A DNA stretch of 64,000 bases from Glossina fuscipes. Taxonomy: Eukaryota > Arthropoda > Insecta > Diptera > Glossinidae. The stretch covers positions 493,234 through 557,233 of the forward strand of contig NW_023998440.1 of the NCBI RefSeq assembly GCF_014805625.2, read 5' to 3'. Positions 44,531 through 57,022 of the stretch are shown here, piece after piece. Position numbers and translations under genes: made by a program. The first letter of the stretch is position 1, and the number at the start of each line of letters is the position of its first letter. The notes below the pieces were generated by a model. That model made no database searches. It worked only from the letters and a program-made list of their open reading frames with translations, and had not been told where the DNA came from.

Positions 44531-45600
44531 GGACTTAAAAGATATATTTCATGCATATATATATTTTTGGCATTTTAATTTTGCAAACTTTTAAATACCA
44601 TTTTTTATGATGATAATTACGAAAGGTTGACATTTTTGCAGTTGACTTTTTTGTTCCAAGTTATTCGCTTTATTGCTTGAGGGAGTGTTTATGTTGGTTA
44701 CGGATTTGTTATAGATATGACTGTTGTCTGTATTTCGTTTGTTTGCTGCAATCAAAACCTAAAAGTAAGACGTGCTTTATTTGCTATGAATTTAGAAGGG
44801 CAGAAATTGCTAATTTTGTTATTGTACTTTTTTTTCTTTTTCTGTTTCTTTTTCAGGGAATGGCAATGTTGTATAACTGCAACTAAGAGACAACATATTA
44901 TCATACGACAGTGTTGGGTTTAGCATTTTTTCTAAAACGCAGTTAATGCAAAAAAGTTCCATTGTAGGTTGAAATTCTGGTTTTGCAAAACGACTTGTTT
45001 TAAAAAAGCAAAAAGTTTCTTTTTCTTTCTTTCAGAATCAATGCTATTTAGTTGTAAAAATGTTCAACTCTATTGACATAAGATTTTTAAGTAAATCGCT
45101 GTCAAAGGAGAGGAATTTATTACGACTATGTAAAACTTACATAAAAGTTATAAATTTTATTATAATTTCTTGTCTATAAATAGCACTAGTTAAAAAAGGT
45201 TATATTGACCTTCGAACCACCCTACCAGTTGCGTATATGTAGAAAATTTTAAGAAAGCTTTGCTATGCTGCTTATCTGTTTAGCATTACTTTGGCATCGG
45301 ACTTTTGAACGTCTACGCCGCACTCCCTCACACAGGACCAGTATTACATTCTTTTGTTTTTTTTAATGGTTTGTAATAGTTATAGGAAACTGATGCAACA
45401 GGGCTGTGTCATTTTGGTCAATAATCTTCAGGACGGGTACGTGGTCGTAAAATAAAACGAATATTATTATCAGTAATCGCAAACACATAAATGACGGCTT
45501 TGAAAATATCAATCATATATAAGCTATAATGTACGTTTTGTTATTTTCAAAATAATAGGAAAAACATGATCAAATTCAACCTTGGCTTAGGAAGTGTCGG

Positions 45601-45849
45601 AGCAAGTCTTCTTCGTCGACAACCACAATTTGTCGGCGGAAGGATGAAGTCACTGCGGAACACATCATAAACATCCTGAAAATTACCCTCACTAATCGAG
45701 AAGTGAAGATGTAAGATATCGCTGGCATCCGAACGTTGTCAAAAGACAGTTTGCCAACTATTTTAGATAAAGTTTTAGTAGAAGAAAGCAATTTTCCCCA
45801 TCGAAAGCTTTTACTCACAGTCAAGCTGCACCATGTCATCAATCGATAG
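45601..45849 (+). pseudogene. mariner transposase helix-turn-helix relic
   Basis: One frame from 45601 reads SKSSSSTTTICRRKDEVTAE, HIINILKITLTNREVKM, a stop at 45712-45714, DIAGIRTLSKDSLPTILDKV and further to a second stop at 45847. It matches the mariner pattern for the second DNA-binding helix-turn-helix. That pattern is a basic S/T-rich linker, E-x-I-x-x-[IV]-x-x-[IL]-[VL]-x-[ND]-R-[RE]-[VI], then [ED]-I-A-x-x-x-x-[LI]-S...[IV]-L. The remaining domains, including the catalytic D,D34D core, are not readable. The match is by pattern only, with moderate divergence; another Tc1/mariner subgroup is possible. Confidence 0.5.
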
Positions 45850-45954
45850 CCACAATGCAAAATTGAAGTCCGTGTTGCTGCCATACTCAAAGGATTGTTC
45901 AGATACAGCATTTAGCAATGAACAGCTACTAGGAACTACTTATAAACTCACTGC

Positions 45955-46080
45955 GCGTAAGCGTTTTCACAATTGTTTGACAAACAGACGGACATGGCTA
46001 TTTTTGTAAATATCTTTTCCCCGGCCCTAATATATGTATGTAGGTCAGATTTGGAAATAAGTTTCTCTATAGAAGCTTAC
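45955..46080 (-). repeat. Dispersed repeat A, minus-strand fragment
   Basis: GACAAACAGACGGACATGGC (about 45978-45997) is the reverse complement of the family core. The rest is too diverged to align by eye. Confidence 0.4.
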
Positions 46081-46089
46081 CAAAATTGT

Positions 46090-46330
46090 TGTTGTTTTAG
46101 GGTTTTCCTTCGTCTTTGAGTTGCAGACTTATTCATAAGGGGTTCATGTTCCAAACTAAAAAAATCCACTCAATTGCAAGCAGTTTTTCAGTTTGTGTGA
46201 GTAACGGTTTAAACAAGAAGCAGACAGACGGACTGGCATCGCATTTATCGTCATATATCCTCATTCTTCAGTTCTGGTTACAAAATTACTTTGCGTATAT
46301 TTCATTTATTAACCTAGTATTGTAATTGTG
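46090..46330 (-). repeat. Dispersed repeat A, second minus-strand fragment
   Basis: AGCAGACAGACGGACTGGC (about 46218-46236) is again the reversed core, within 250 bases of the preceding fragment. Two copies in the same orientation suggest either a local duplication or one rearranged insertion. Confidence 0.4.
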
Positions 46331-48515
46331 GTTAAATAAGCAAAGAACATTTGGTTTTTCTATTTCACAAATCAACCTTGCGGTTTGTCTTCTTTTTTTT
46401 TAAGTAATATTTTGACCAACTTGTAAATTGCATAAATTTTTTAATTATTAGATAATATGTTCATTGGTTGGTTGGCTAAGTTGTGCTACCATCAATATCA
46501 TATGTAAGCAAGTTTTTCTTAAGGTCTGTTGTACAAGCCTCACACACTTTTTGCGTCAATTTTCGTAGTATGCTAAAATATAAACACGTGAGATACGTTG
46601 ACCAAATTATATATGCAAGATGATGGAAGAAACTTGCTTGCGAAAAATGCATAAAACTAAGAAATGCAAACTAAGAAATAAAATTAAGGATGTGCTTCAG
46701 CGAATTTGAATAATTTTAATTTCTTTGCATCGAGTAATTGATCGATCGGGTCAAACAAATTCGATTGCGTAATCATCACATAAATAATAACGCTTGCTGA
46801 CGACTTCTACTTTACGCCGTGAACAAGACGTATTCTTGATCACCATAGGATTTTGGATGTATTTAGCTATGCCCGGTTCTTCACTTGGCGTATTTTGGTA
46901 TTCGCATGGCTTAGTAATTATGCAATTTCATTCGGAACGATTACACTTCCCTCGCTTGCAGTGTTCCCATCTTGAAAATCAAAGAACTTAATAATTGCCA
47001 AGTACACGCTTGGTACTATTTCACACCCTTAGGGCACCCGTTAATACTTAGACAACCGGTGACAAAGCAATGATTTTGAGAGAAAAGCTAAATATTTGAT
47101 AGGAATTTTTATAACAAAGATTGTCAAGACCGGTTAAAGGCTCTTAGAAGTCGCAATTTTTGAGATATTTTAAAGAAATTTGATACATCGAGATGTTTTG
47201 GTCCAAACATGAAACTACCGCTTTTCAGACCACATCTTTGATCTTCTCCTCTATAATATCTTATCTGAAACAGTCATTGTATGAATAACTGCAGGGTGAT
47301 GTAGGGTATTTGATGATGAGCGATGCCCCACCTCAGTGTCGCAGCGGGGTAGGTCAACCACCTAACGATCAACACTTTCTCAATAATATTATCAATCGCT
47401 TGCTACCTACATGAGAAATAAGCGGTACCTTTGTCTTCCCTTAATGTCACAAATTGTTGGCAACATACCACAGTTTCCTTCGATTAATTGACACGCCACT
47501 AAACACCCTAACCAATTAGGCCATCCTGTATTGTCTTTGGAAGAAAGATCTGCGTCAAGCAAAACTACTTTAGCTATCTAATATGTAAAGACTGATCAAA
47601 TGCGTTACTTTATAATTCGTCGCATAATAGTTGTTGCAGAAAATTTCGTAACACTCTTTGTGGTTCCTATTAGTCTTGAGTCGTCTTTGATAAAAATTTT
47701 AATTTTGAAATTTTGTCCTTTTTTTGTCAACTGTGATTTTTTTATTTATGACTTAAGTATTTTTATATGCTTTAAAAGTGTTTGAGGACCTTACTACGTT
47801 TTAATTAATTTTATAGGGCATTTGAGATGAGACGGAAGTTTTAAATTTTCCCAAGTATTTCCATAATAAATAGATAATAATATCAAAGTTAGCCTTATTA
47901 TCGGAAACCCTTCTAACGAATCTTCACTGTTTTCTAGTTATATGAACAGTGTAAAAGGAAGCTAGGGGGGAAGCTCCAGTATTCATGTACTGGAACAGAG
48001 TGTTAAGCTAATGTTAACTCACTGCCTACAGAAATTTTTAGAACAGCGACAATATCTTTTAGTTGACATTCCTAAAAATGCTAACCTAGTGTAAGCACTG
48101 CTTCTTTTATTCAAAGACTTATATTAAATGATAAACAGACCGTGCATAGTATCTAATCAAAATTTAGTAATTATAATTACTATATGCTACACTACGTTTA
48201 GTTGTAATTCTTACAAATTCTACATTAAACCCATTTGTTTTCAGATAAGTCTCTTAAGCGATTTCTTGCAATGGGGGCGTTTCTAGAAAGGAATTATTGG
48301 CATATGTGTTATGTCGGAATTATACCAAATAGGTTGTCTATCCTTTCACAGTTTCTCGCATTATAGTTTCGTTACTCTCCTTTGAAAAACAGCTTTTTAC
48401 ATCCCCCACGATTTGTGTTGCAAGGGTGTAATAAACTTGTGGACGTGCATGCAATATGCAGAAGGAATTGAGATAGACCCGCTTTTTATTATATCGATCG
48501 ATTTAGAATAATTTT
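46331..48515. other. Noncoding, no recognised feature
   Basis: A slightly GC-richer patch at about 47290-47530 was checked and gives no readable motif. The rest is AT-rich background. Confidence 0.4.
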
Positions 48516-48700
48516 TTGACCCAATCTACATTTATCTGTCCGTCTGTCCGTCTTATGTCTCGCCTAAAATTTGTTGCATCCGCACGTTTTGGTCTAAGGA
48601 CGAATGCTATTGAAAACCGTTCGGATCGATTCACTTTTTCGTGTAATGTCCATATAAGGCGTTATTTTGAAAAGTCGTTAAGCTTGCAACATGTTTTAGA
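48516..48700 (+). repeat. Dispersed repeat A, variant subfamily
   Basis: CTGTCCGTCTGTCCGTCTTA is followed by ATTGAAAACCGTTCGGATCG, TTTTTCGTGTAATGTCC and GCGTTATTTTGAAAAGTCGT. The last three words pair with 59410-59640 and not with the other copies, so these two define a subtype. Confidence 0.65.
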
Positions 48701-48739
48701 TTTAAGCAATAAAAGTTTGTGAGCAGTGCCTATTAAAAG

Positions 48740-50100
48740 AATCGACTCAAGTTGAATGGAATATCTTCTGCTCTTGTTTCTTTTTTTATACGACACTATT
48801 TTATTAATTTTATTTTTACGACAGAAAATTAATTATTATATTTCAGTATTTGTTTTTTTTGTTAGCGTTTTAACTACATTTCTAGGTTTAAATTTGTTTT
48901 CTTTTTGCCTTCTTTTTTTTCCAATTTCATTTTTTAACAAGTTTTACCTCTTTACCATTTTTTTTTTTTTTTTTTTTGTTTCTTTTCATTCGGAGATTCA
49001 TTTTTATTTACAGTTTTTCGTAGACACACTAACCAGCCGGCTTAGTTAGTTAGTAACTTAAACGAAAACGTATATAAGACGTTTTGTGAATTTTTTCTTA
49101 AATTGTTCACATTACTGAGATTCGCTGTTGTATCAAAACATTGCCTCTACGCGACTGCCTACTATCGCCATCCATTTAGTGTGTGCATTGGTTGTGTGGA
49201 AGTAGCAGTTGTTAGTTGCGGTATTAATAGTATTTGATAGTGTGTTTAAGATTATGTTTGTGTGTGTGCGTGTGTGTGAATGCTGTGTGAATGGCCTACT
49301 TTCATTTTGACAACATCATCATTATCATCATCGTCGTCGCCGTCATCATCAACTTAATTATCCGCAACATCATCTGTAATTACATGTGCATGCATCAAGC
49401 GATTCCACACAAATATGTATATATATGTACGGATACGGATGCATAGACGGATAAGAAGTCAACTGCAAACTCAACTCAACTTAGTTTACGTAATTGATGA
49501 GCGAAGAAGAAATTAGTGAAAAAGCGGTTAAAGAATTCCGTTGCTTAAGGTTCTCTTGAGTTAGCGAATTGTTTTATAGACGAAGTCAGATAGTGTAAAC
49601 ACTATCACTGAACAGCACTTTCGTTTGTACGGAGTGTCAAAGCATCAAATAAAGAAACATTAACTAGGTGTATAGTTGATAAACTTTCATTTCATTCGCA
49701 TTGTATTGAAGTCATCTGGTTAGGAAGAGGTATAGATTTTCTGGTTTTAAAGAATTTTTAAAAAAGATTTTATTTATCGAAAAGTCTACCGGTATTATCT
49801 AGGAAAAAGCTGGTAAGCTCACATAAGCATTGTTGGGGATTAAACAATTATTGAATTCTTCTCCCAATAAATTGCGCACCATTTGGTTGAAGCCAACCAA
49901 CCATTGTGCAAGCCGGAATAATCTAATTTTTGCCACAAAAAAAAGCTATCACGTTTCTTTACCGTTTTCCATTCACGTGGAACTGTGTTGTTCATCCCTT
50001 CTTTGACTGAACATTGTTCATATTATTTCCTCTAACCTCTTTATGCAATCATATACAAAATCAACATAAGATACTAGCTCTGTTTGGCCTACAAGTAGTG
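48740..50100 (+). other. T-rich then promoter-like noncoding DNA with an ATC/GTC repeat
   Basis: From 48770 to 49020 the + strand is extremely T-rich, with a T17 run at about 48961. A TATATAAG at 49071 and mixed GT-rich and ATC-rich simple sequence follow: (TG)n around 49259-49279 and ATCATC/GTCGTC at 49316-49352. The region between 49040 and 49640 has the less AT-rich, simple-repeat-studded composition of fly promoters and first exons, but no coding start was found. Confidence 0.25.
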
Positions 50101-50108
50101 ATTCACTT

Positions 50109-50498
50109 TCATTTCGAACGTATAATACTTATCACCTTCGTACCCCTGTATATAGGGACATCCCCTGAGCTGCTTAGCGGCAAGTAAAAAATTGTAGAGT
50201 TTTGTAAATGGAAATCGTATAAGCAAACTGAACATAGGCTGCGAATTAAGTTTAAAAATGCCCTTAATTCCCCAACAAATGAATTTTCAAAAGATAAAGA
50301 ACTTGCACATCGTTCAATGGGTCCCGGGAGTAAATAAGAACAAATAGTTTGTTTTGTAAAATTCGACCTATTTTCACCAAGATAGTCTCCTTTAAGAGTG
50401 ATACAATCAAGAGAACGCTTATTTAATATTTTATAGGCCTCTTTGTGGAAAGATTTGCCAGGCCCCTGAAAATATGCTTCAATCTCCGGAATGACCAA
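50109..50498 (-). other. Unassigned 129-codon open frame
   Basis: A stop-free minus-strand frame starting at TTG and ending at 50109. It is not low-complexity (for example KSFHKEAYKILNKRSLDC near its start) but has no ATG near the beginning and no motif I know. One frame of about this length is expected by chance in this much AT-rich DNA. Confidence 0.15.
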
Positions 50499-51534
50499 TT
50501 TTTATACATATTTTCTTCAGAGCAGTCGCTTGAGAACATGGTTTATATGACCACATAAAATCTCTTAAACTTTGAAAAAAAAAAAAAACGAAAAGATTAT
50601 CGGAACAAGCCAATAATGAACAATCGAAAAATTATTGTTTTCAACTATAGATAGCCGCTATAACGCATCTCAAGCTAATTGTAACTTTGCGACCATTGTT
50701 TTTCTAAATAGAAAGTTAGGTTACGAAATTCGGATTTATTTTACAAATAACAAAAACTATGTCACTAAAGTTGCAGTGACTCGTAAAGAAATGATTGATA
50801 TGACATGAAATTTTAAGAGATGTCGTTGGTATGTTTTCACTTTGTAAAAGTAGCATGGATCCCTTGTTGGGCGCCATATCTATATGTCAGTTCCGGGGCT
50901 TATTGGTCTTGGTTATGTTATAAATTATCCAGATTGAATGGCATGTGCGTGTGCGAATTTTGTTGCTGCCGGACATCATAATAATTTCGGTACTCTAATC
51001 TTGCATTAATCAATTGTAGGTTCAAAAATATCAAATTGAAAGATTCGATGTCACATACATTTTTTTTTCTTATGTTATTCTGGTACGCTCGATTTAATGC
51101 GGCCGATGAAATACCCGCTTTTTGGAACTGAATTATGCAAACCAAATCTCTTAGACAATTTATTCAATAAATTATTCTATTCTGGGTCATAGTAGTCAAA
51201 ATTCAATTGGGCTTTATTGAGCCTTATGCTCACTTGCTCACCAACTTTTTTCATTTTTCCATTTTTCAGGTTACTTTACAGGTGTTTACGCATTCTGCAT
51301 TTTAGTTCAAATTTATTAAGCTGAAACTTTACATAAAGTTTTTCCGGTACTAATCATAAATTTGATGTAAAGCGATCCTGAATCATTGGGCGACGTTATA
51401 AAAAATATATATTTGTATATTATGCTATGGATTATTATAACACCACGTGATACCATTGCATACGAATGTAGCGGCGAGTAAGAATTAAAAAACACGGGAA
51501 GCAAAGATGTTCACAGCTTTTGTATTATAGGGAT

Positions 51535-51680
51535 GGTAGGCCTGCCCTTTAACCGATTCGGGCCAATTTAAAATACTTCTGCAATTTTGTATGCGATATC
51601 TTCACTTTTGCGAAGGAAATGATGTTCAGCACAGCTACTACCAGATAGTTTGCAGACGGGCACATGGTGAAAAAGTCCCT
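51535..51680 (-). repeat. Dispersed repeat A, minus-strand fragment
   Basis: Minus-strand words CCATGTGCCCGTCTGCAAAC, GAAGATATCGCATACAAAAT and GAATCGGTTAAAGGGC are in the family order, as in 36475-36660. Confidence 0.55.
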
Positions 51681-53307
51681 TTCCATTTTCTGACTGTGCT
51701 TCGACTCTAATACAAACACAATTTCTGAATTGCAGACAAAGAAAGAAAACTTAATTTAATTTCCAAAGATCATCTTAAATAAAAAAAAAAAAAAAAACAC
51801 TCCTGCTTCAATCGCTTTAAAGTCAGCATAAGGTTAAGGCCGACCGTTACATTCAATTAGGAGTTCGATTTAACTCTTTTGCAGCTATTGGCATGTGCTT
51901 GATTACAAAAGCCGTAATATGCATTACTATACTCGTGCTTATGCAAATCTGAAGATAATCATATTAAATAGTTAGACACAGTAATAAACGATCTACCTTA
52001 GAAGATGTTGTCTGAAAACTATTGAAACTTTGGCTTACTTCAACTTCTTCTCCCAGTTTCTATTAGTGTATTAGGTAAGCTATGAATACTGCAAGCGCAA
52101 TATATATTACTTTTGTAATAAAAATTAATTTTTTTCAGATTTCGTAATAATACCTAAACCTTTAATGTTGTTTTGCTTTAATAGAGGAAATAAAAAGTCT
52201 ATCAAAAAAAAAAAAAAAACAAAGCGCTCTAGAAGGTCGCCGCTATAGTGTGAGCAAATAAAACAACAAACGTATAAGATATTTAGCTGTTTACGAAAAA
52301 CATATGAAAAAACTTTAATGATAATGCGTTCACTTCTAATATCTTACATCAACTTTATAAACATTAGCTTTAATATAAAGAAATAATCATAATATTAATC
52401 ACAAGATTAAAATCTGAGGTCAATTTTGTTTCATTTTGTGTTTTTCTACACAACATATCAGATGAAATTAAAACATTTTGAAAAATACGTTTCGACATGT
52501 ATATGTATATAGATGTATACATTTATGTATGCGTATATATGTGTATAAAACTATCATCATTAAAACGTACTGAATTTGAGAATGAGAGAGAAACATAAAA
52601 ATGAAAATCATCTTTACGAAAATATGCAAATATGATATCTTTAGCTTATGTCTTGTTTAGCGTAAAAAATAATTACGTCCATATATAATAAGTCTTAGGC
52701 GAAGCCTTTGTCTCATACAATTTGCTTATAAAGCAGACAGACATTCATCATCGAATTTATCTTCAACTTCTTTTTATGTAAATAATGCATGAAAAATTTT
52801 TGCCCATAAGGGAAGATTAATTATTTGCTGCATTAAAAATGTAAATGAAATCGTAAATTATTTTACTGATAAATAAGCGTATATAATTGTACACCCATAC
52901 ACACACGCCTATATATGCATGTGTACAGTCATAGGTAAATGCAAATATTATACAGAAACCTAAATAATTAATCATAAGTGCATAACAATAGCTTCACATA
53001 CATCAGTCTACATTCCGTCCATTAGGGTTTTTTCTATGAAGTATTTCACGAAAACAAGAAGTGCTTATTATATATGTAATGAAATAAATGAAAAACTGAA
53101 AAAGTCATTGTAAGTTAGTTGTCTCATCTATAATAAATTCTAAATATGAACACAGCATAAAATTTAATGCAGAGCGATGAACGATGACGAACACCCAAAC
53201 AATCAAATAAAATCGTAAAGTAATTAAGTCGTATATTTAAGTGCATGCTTCTACCCCAATTACGAATCAATTTTGTTTTTAGAAGAATTCAACCAGCAGC
53301 ATAACAT
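51681..53307. other. Noncoding, no recognised feature
   Basis: AT-rich DNA with A-runs at about 51781 and 52204 and a TATG/TATA-rich patch around 52497-52545. Confidence 0.4.
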
Positions 53308-53331
53308 TATTATTACTATTATTATTATTAT
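53308..53331. repeat. (ATT)n microsatellite
   Basis: ATTATTATTACTATTATTATT with one interruption, directly before a copy of repeat A. Confidence 0.85.
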
Positions 53332-53337
53332 TTTTTT

Positions 53338-53600
53338 TGCATTTAGCATAAGGGGTGTATTTATTTTGTCAAAACGTTTGAAACGCCCAGAAGAAAGTGT
53401 CAGAGATCACACAAAGTAAATATATCCTTGACTAGCATCAAATTCTAAATCGATTTGAACATGTCCGTCTGTCCTTCTGTTGTAAACACTCTCTTGACTG
53501 CAAAACTTGCCTTCAAACTTGGCGGCAACAGTGGAATTTCTTGCATGGAAGTTGGCAGTGAAATGGCGCAAATCGGTTCAAAGAATATGTAATACGTGAA
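53338..53600 (+). repeat. Dispersed repeat A, good copy
   Basis: GGGGTGTATTTATTTTGTCA, AAACGCCCAGAAGAAAGTGT, GATCACACAAAGTAAATAT, GCATCAAATTCTAAATCG and GAACATGTCCGTCTGTCC follow each other. It is the first of four + strand copies within 1.65 kb. Confidence 0.75.
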
Positions 53601-53749
53601 CTAAGGACGCCTCTGTTTTTCAAAAGAAATAACAAATTGATTCTTGCTCATTACTCATAAAGCACAGCAGATGAATGAATGCAGTAGTACATGCACAAAA
53701 AGGGGAAAAAGTGATCACCTCCAACTAATTTTAAAGTGCGACATAATTT

Positions 53750-54020
53750 CATACCTTTTTCGAAGCATTTGTGACGCGCAGAAGCAAGGTTCTAAAACAC
53801 ATACCACACAACATATATAAAGCACATAGATTCAAATCCGTCCATTCATCCAAATGCATGTCTGCGCAACTGTGCAGTATCTGTGATATACGTTTTCTCG
53901 TTAGTGAAAATGAAGACTTCGCCTACAAATTTACAAAAAGGATTTGGAAGGAACCTAACCTTTTCAAAAGGCAAGCCTATCTCCCACGCCCACACCCTTA
54001 TCTAACAAAACCTTCGCACT
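53750..54020 (+). repeat. Dispersed repeat A copy
   Basis: TTTTTCGAAGCATTTGTGAC, GCGCAGAAGCAAGG, ATGCATGTCTGCGCAACTGT, GCAGTATCTGTGATATACG and CGCCTACAAATTTACAAAAA mark it. Downstream it matches the minus-strand fragment at 36475-36660. Confidence 0.65.
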
Positions 54021-54165
54021 AATATAGAGTGTGAAAATTTTATTCTTCTCCTTTTTCGTTAGGATCATAGTGATGGATAAAAAATCTTCGCTAACAATCG
54101 AACATGATTTGCTTGTTTATTTTATATTTTTTCACCATTTTTCGTTCTTGTACTTACCACAGAGA

Positions 54166-54480
54166 GGTTGTGGGCATATTTATTTAGTCAAGACGGTCGC
54201 GGCACCAGGGATAAAAGCTTTAGAGATTCTACACAGTGTCAGTATTGAATTCTTATTTGATGCAAGGTTGTCAAAGTGTCTCCCTTTGTCATGCATGCGG
54301 CAAACATTCTCTCGATCACAAAATGACGATATCGGCTTCCAATTTAATAATTTAACCATATCGGATGAAGCATTCGCCTATAATAGCGCAAAATAAGCCG
54401 AGAAAATCCCGTATTTTATAAGCAAAAAATTTGGATCATTACTCAGAAATCACAGCAAGTGCTATGTACACTCTGCGAGT
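54166..54480 (+). repeat. Dispersed repeat A, diverged copy
   Basis: GGGCATATTTATTTAGTCAA, then CGGCACCAGGGATAAAAGC and AGAGATTCTACACAGTGTC follow the 5' half of the family; the core is lost. A 121-codon frame across it (54031-54396) has no shared counterpart in other copies, so it is not taken as a gene. Confidence 0.45.
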
Positions 54481-54552
54481 GAACCTACAGGAGCTATGCA
54501 AAAATAGAGAAATCGTCCGTTCAAAGCTCTCTCTCGTTTTTCTTCCATTGTA

Positions 54553-54990
54553 ATATGGGAATATATTCACATCACGAAACGATTGCGACACCAACTAGAA
54601 AATTTCAGCATCCCTACAAGATATACATATATATATATTCTTGATCATCATTATCAAATTTTGAATAGATTGCATATCTGTCTGTCCGCTTATGTGATGT
54701 CCTTGAACATTGTCCTTGCTGCAAGGATGAAGTTGCCGACTTCAAAGTTCTCGGAAACATTGCAAGTTCTTGCGTGCGGACTTATATTGAAAATGGATGT
54801 AATTGGTTGAAGATTACAACGGATGAGGAAAGTTTTCACGCATATTCTAGGGATGATCCTACAGCACCTGCAAAAGCTATCGTCTTCAAAATCATTAAAC
54901 AAATTGAATGTTTTTGCATACGAGTTGGTATTGAAAACCATCGGAATTATTCAAAGGATATAACGGATGATGGATGGGTGATCCTACAAT
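54553..54990 (+). repeat. Dispersed repeat A copy with internal duplication
   Basis: ATATTCACATCACGAAACG, ATATATATATTCTTGATCAT, CATATCTGTCTGTCCGC and CTGCAAGGATGAAGTTGCCG follow the order of 36905-37200. ATTGAAAATGG...ACGGATGAGG...GATGATCCTACAG recurs about 160 bases later as ATTGAAAACCA...ACGGATGATGG...GTGATCCTACAA. Confidence 0.7.
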
Positions 54991-56989
54991 ACTCACCCAA
55001 AAATGAAATAAGTCAACCACGTCTATGTAATAGTATGGTGTCTCAAAGTCCCACGTTTTACTTCTTTTTTTCTCTAGGAGGAGAAAAGAAGCAAAAGACT
55101 CTGCCTTAGTTATATCCAATTTTTTTTGTACTGTGGTTGTGGTCGTGGCTGTCTTCGTCTTTTAAATATTTACTTAATCGATGCAAAAAAAAAAAATTCT
55201 TTACCGCATTTTTTCCGTTTAATTTTTGAACCTTGTATTTAATGGTTTTTTTTTACTCCAACACACATAATTGTAAACCTTGCTAACGACCTTTAAAGAA
55301 CACGTTTTATCTACGTCTACTACATGCATCGGACAACGTATTATCTTTTCAATAGAAATAACAAAAAAAAAAAAAAAAAAAAGGGAAAATAAAAACACCG
55401 AAAACATTAAACCTGACCCTCTTTTTCTCGTTTTTTTCCAAAATTGTAATTCTATTCTAACGGTACTTCGATTCATTTATATTTATAGCTTTAACTTCGA
55501 TTAATGTTTTTGTTTTCTTTCCGCTGCAAAGCCATTGAAATTTGTATATGTGTTAACCTTTAAATTGCAAAATTAAAGACGATATCCGTTCTGAAAAACA
55601 AAACAAAAAAAAAAAAAAGGCAGAAAAAAGTGCTTAAGCTTATATTAAATGTTTCTCTCTTTCCTTATCAAAATGTTGATAAATGAAATGTTAATCTTAC
55701 CAAAAAAAAAAAGATTTGTACGAAAACACTGTGCCTCTCATATGCATGCGTTCACTAGCTCGTGCTAATTGCTATAACTGCTAGGCCACACAAATCTATT
55801 GATATCCGGTTAAAAACTAACCTATAGTTAAATACGTGTGCATGTCTCTAAGTGTGTTTAAAAACGCTTACATACATGTTTACATTTTAACGCCGCATAC
55901 CATGAAAACTGCATTTACGTATTACAACGCAAACGCATTGCTATGACGTTTAGTGCACTTGCTCAAGCGTTTAAATGTGAAATTTGCTTCTATTTTTTAT
56001 GCGACTACAAGTATGGATCTCAAAAGGTTTATGTTTTGTTTTTTTTTTTTTTTTTTCATGATTTTTTATGCTATGAAAAACGAGAAAGAAAAGAAAAAAA
56101 CAAACAACCACATAATCACTTTACTTCGGTCTTTTTGTTAATAATTTTCTGAAATTGTCTGACGGAAGTTTATCATTTGTTAGTAGCGTTGTTGTTATTG
56201 TTGTTGTTAATGTTTTAAATAAACGGAAATTTTAATTATTGCATTTTAATGAAGAATTGATACGAGAAATTTATCGCGATTAAGAAAATTAACGACTATG
56301 ACTGTAATACGATATCATGAAGGATGTGTAATAAATGTAACAAAACCTCTTTCGAATCAAGAATATTTTGAAGGGAAAGCAAACATTTTTAATTGTGCTA
56401 TTTACCGCAAAAATTATCAATGATCGCCTGGTTATTCAGTGCTATGACACATCTTTTGCTTGCTAGGAAATTGAGTGAAAAGCAAAAGTATTTACTTTTA
56501 CTGTCGCAAAAGGAGGAGGTTTAGCAGGCCTATAGCTAGTAGATGCCTTTTCCATTATATTAAATGATCTCTGCCAATGCTACAACGTTTCCCCTTCGAT
56601 TTGCAAGAAACTTGGCTTGATTCGTAAACTATTTGCTATTCTTACGAATCACTATAAAGGAAATCCTTTAGAAAGACTTTTTTGTCAATGTTATGATGTG
56701 TTCTGTCTAAACGATGTTTGGATTGTTTTGAGAAACTTGTATTATTAATTCTGTGATTTCTTTTTCGGCATTTTTTCTCTAGTATTGCAAGGGTAAGAAA
56801 GTATTTTCAGTCCTTATATCCAAATAGCATTTGAATTATTTTAACGTATTTCTGATGGTAGTGCGTTCGTTGCTTTCTTTGGACATTTTGGTTGTAGTAT
56901 TGTACTGGCAAGAAATTACTTTGAATATTCATATTTGGATAACATTTGGATTATTTTAAAGTACTTTTCTCTGTCAGTAATATGTATAT

Positions 56990-57022
56990 ATGTATGTATA
57001 TATATATATATATATATATATA
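56990..57022. repeat. (TA)n microsatellite
   Basis: TATGTATATATATATATATA and more TA units; common fly simple sequence. Confidence 0.9.

Noticed and set aside
54031..54396. 121-codon + strand open frame
   Set aside because: It lacks a conserved counterpart in other copies of the repeat it overlaps, starts at a non-ATG codon in T-rich DNA, and is best seen as chance.
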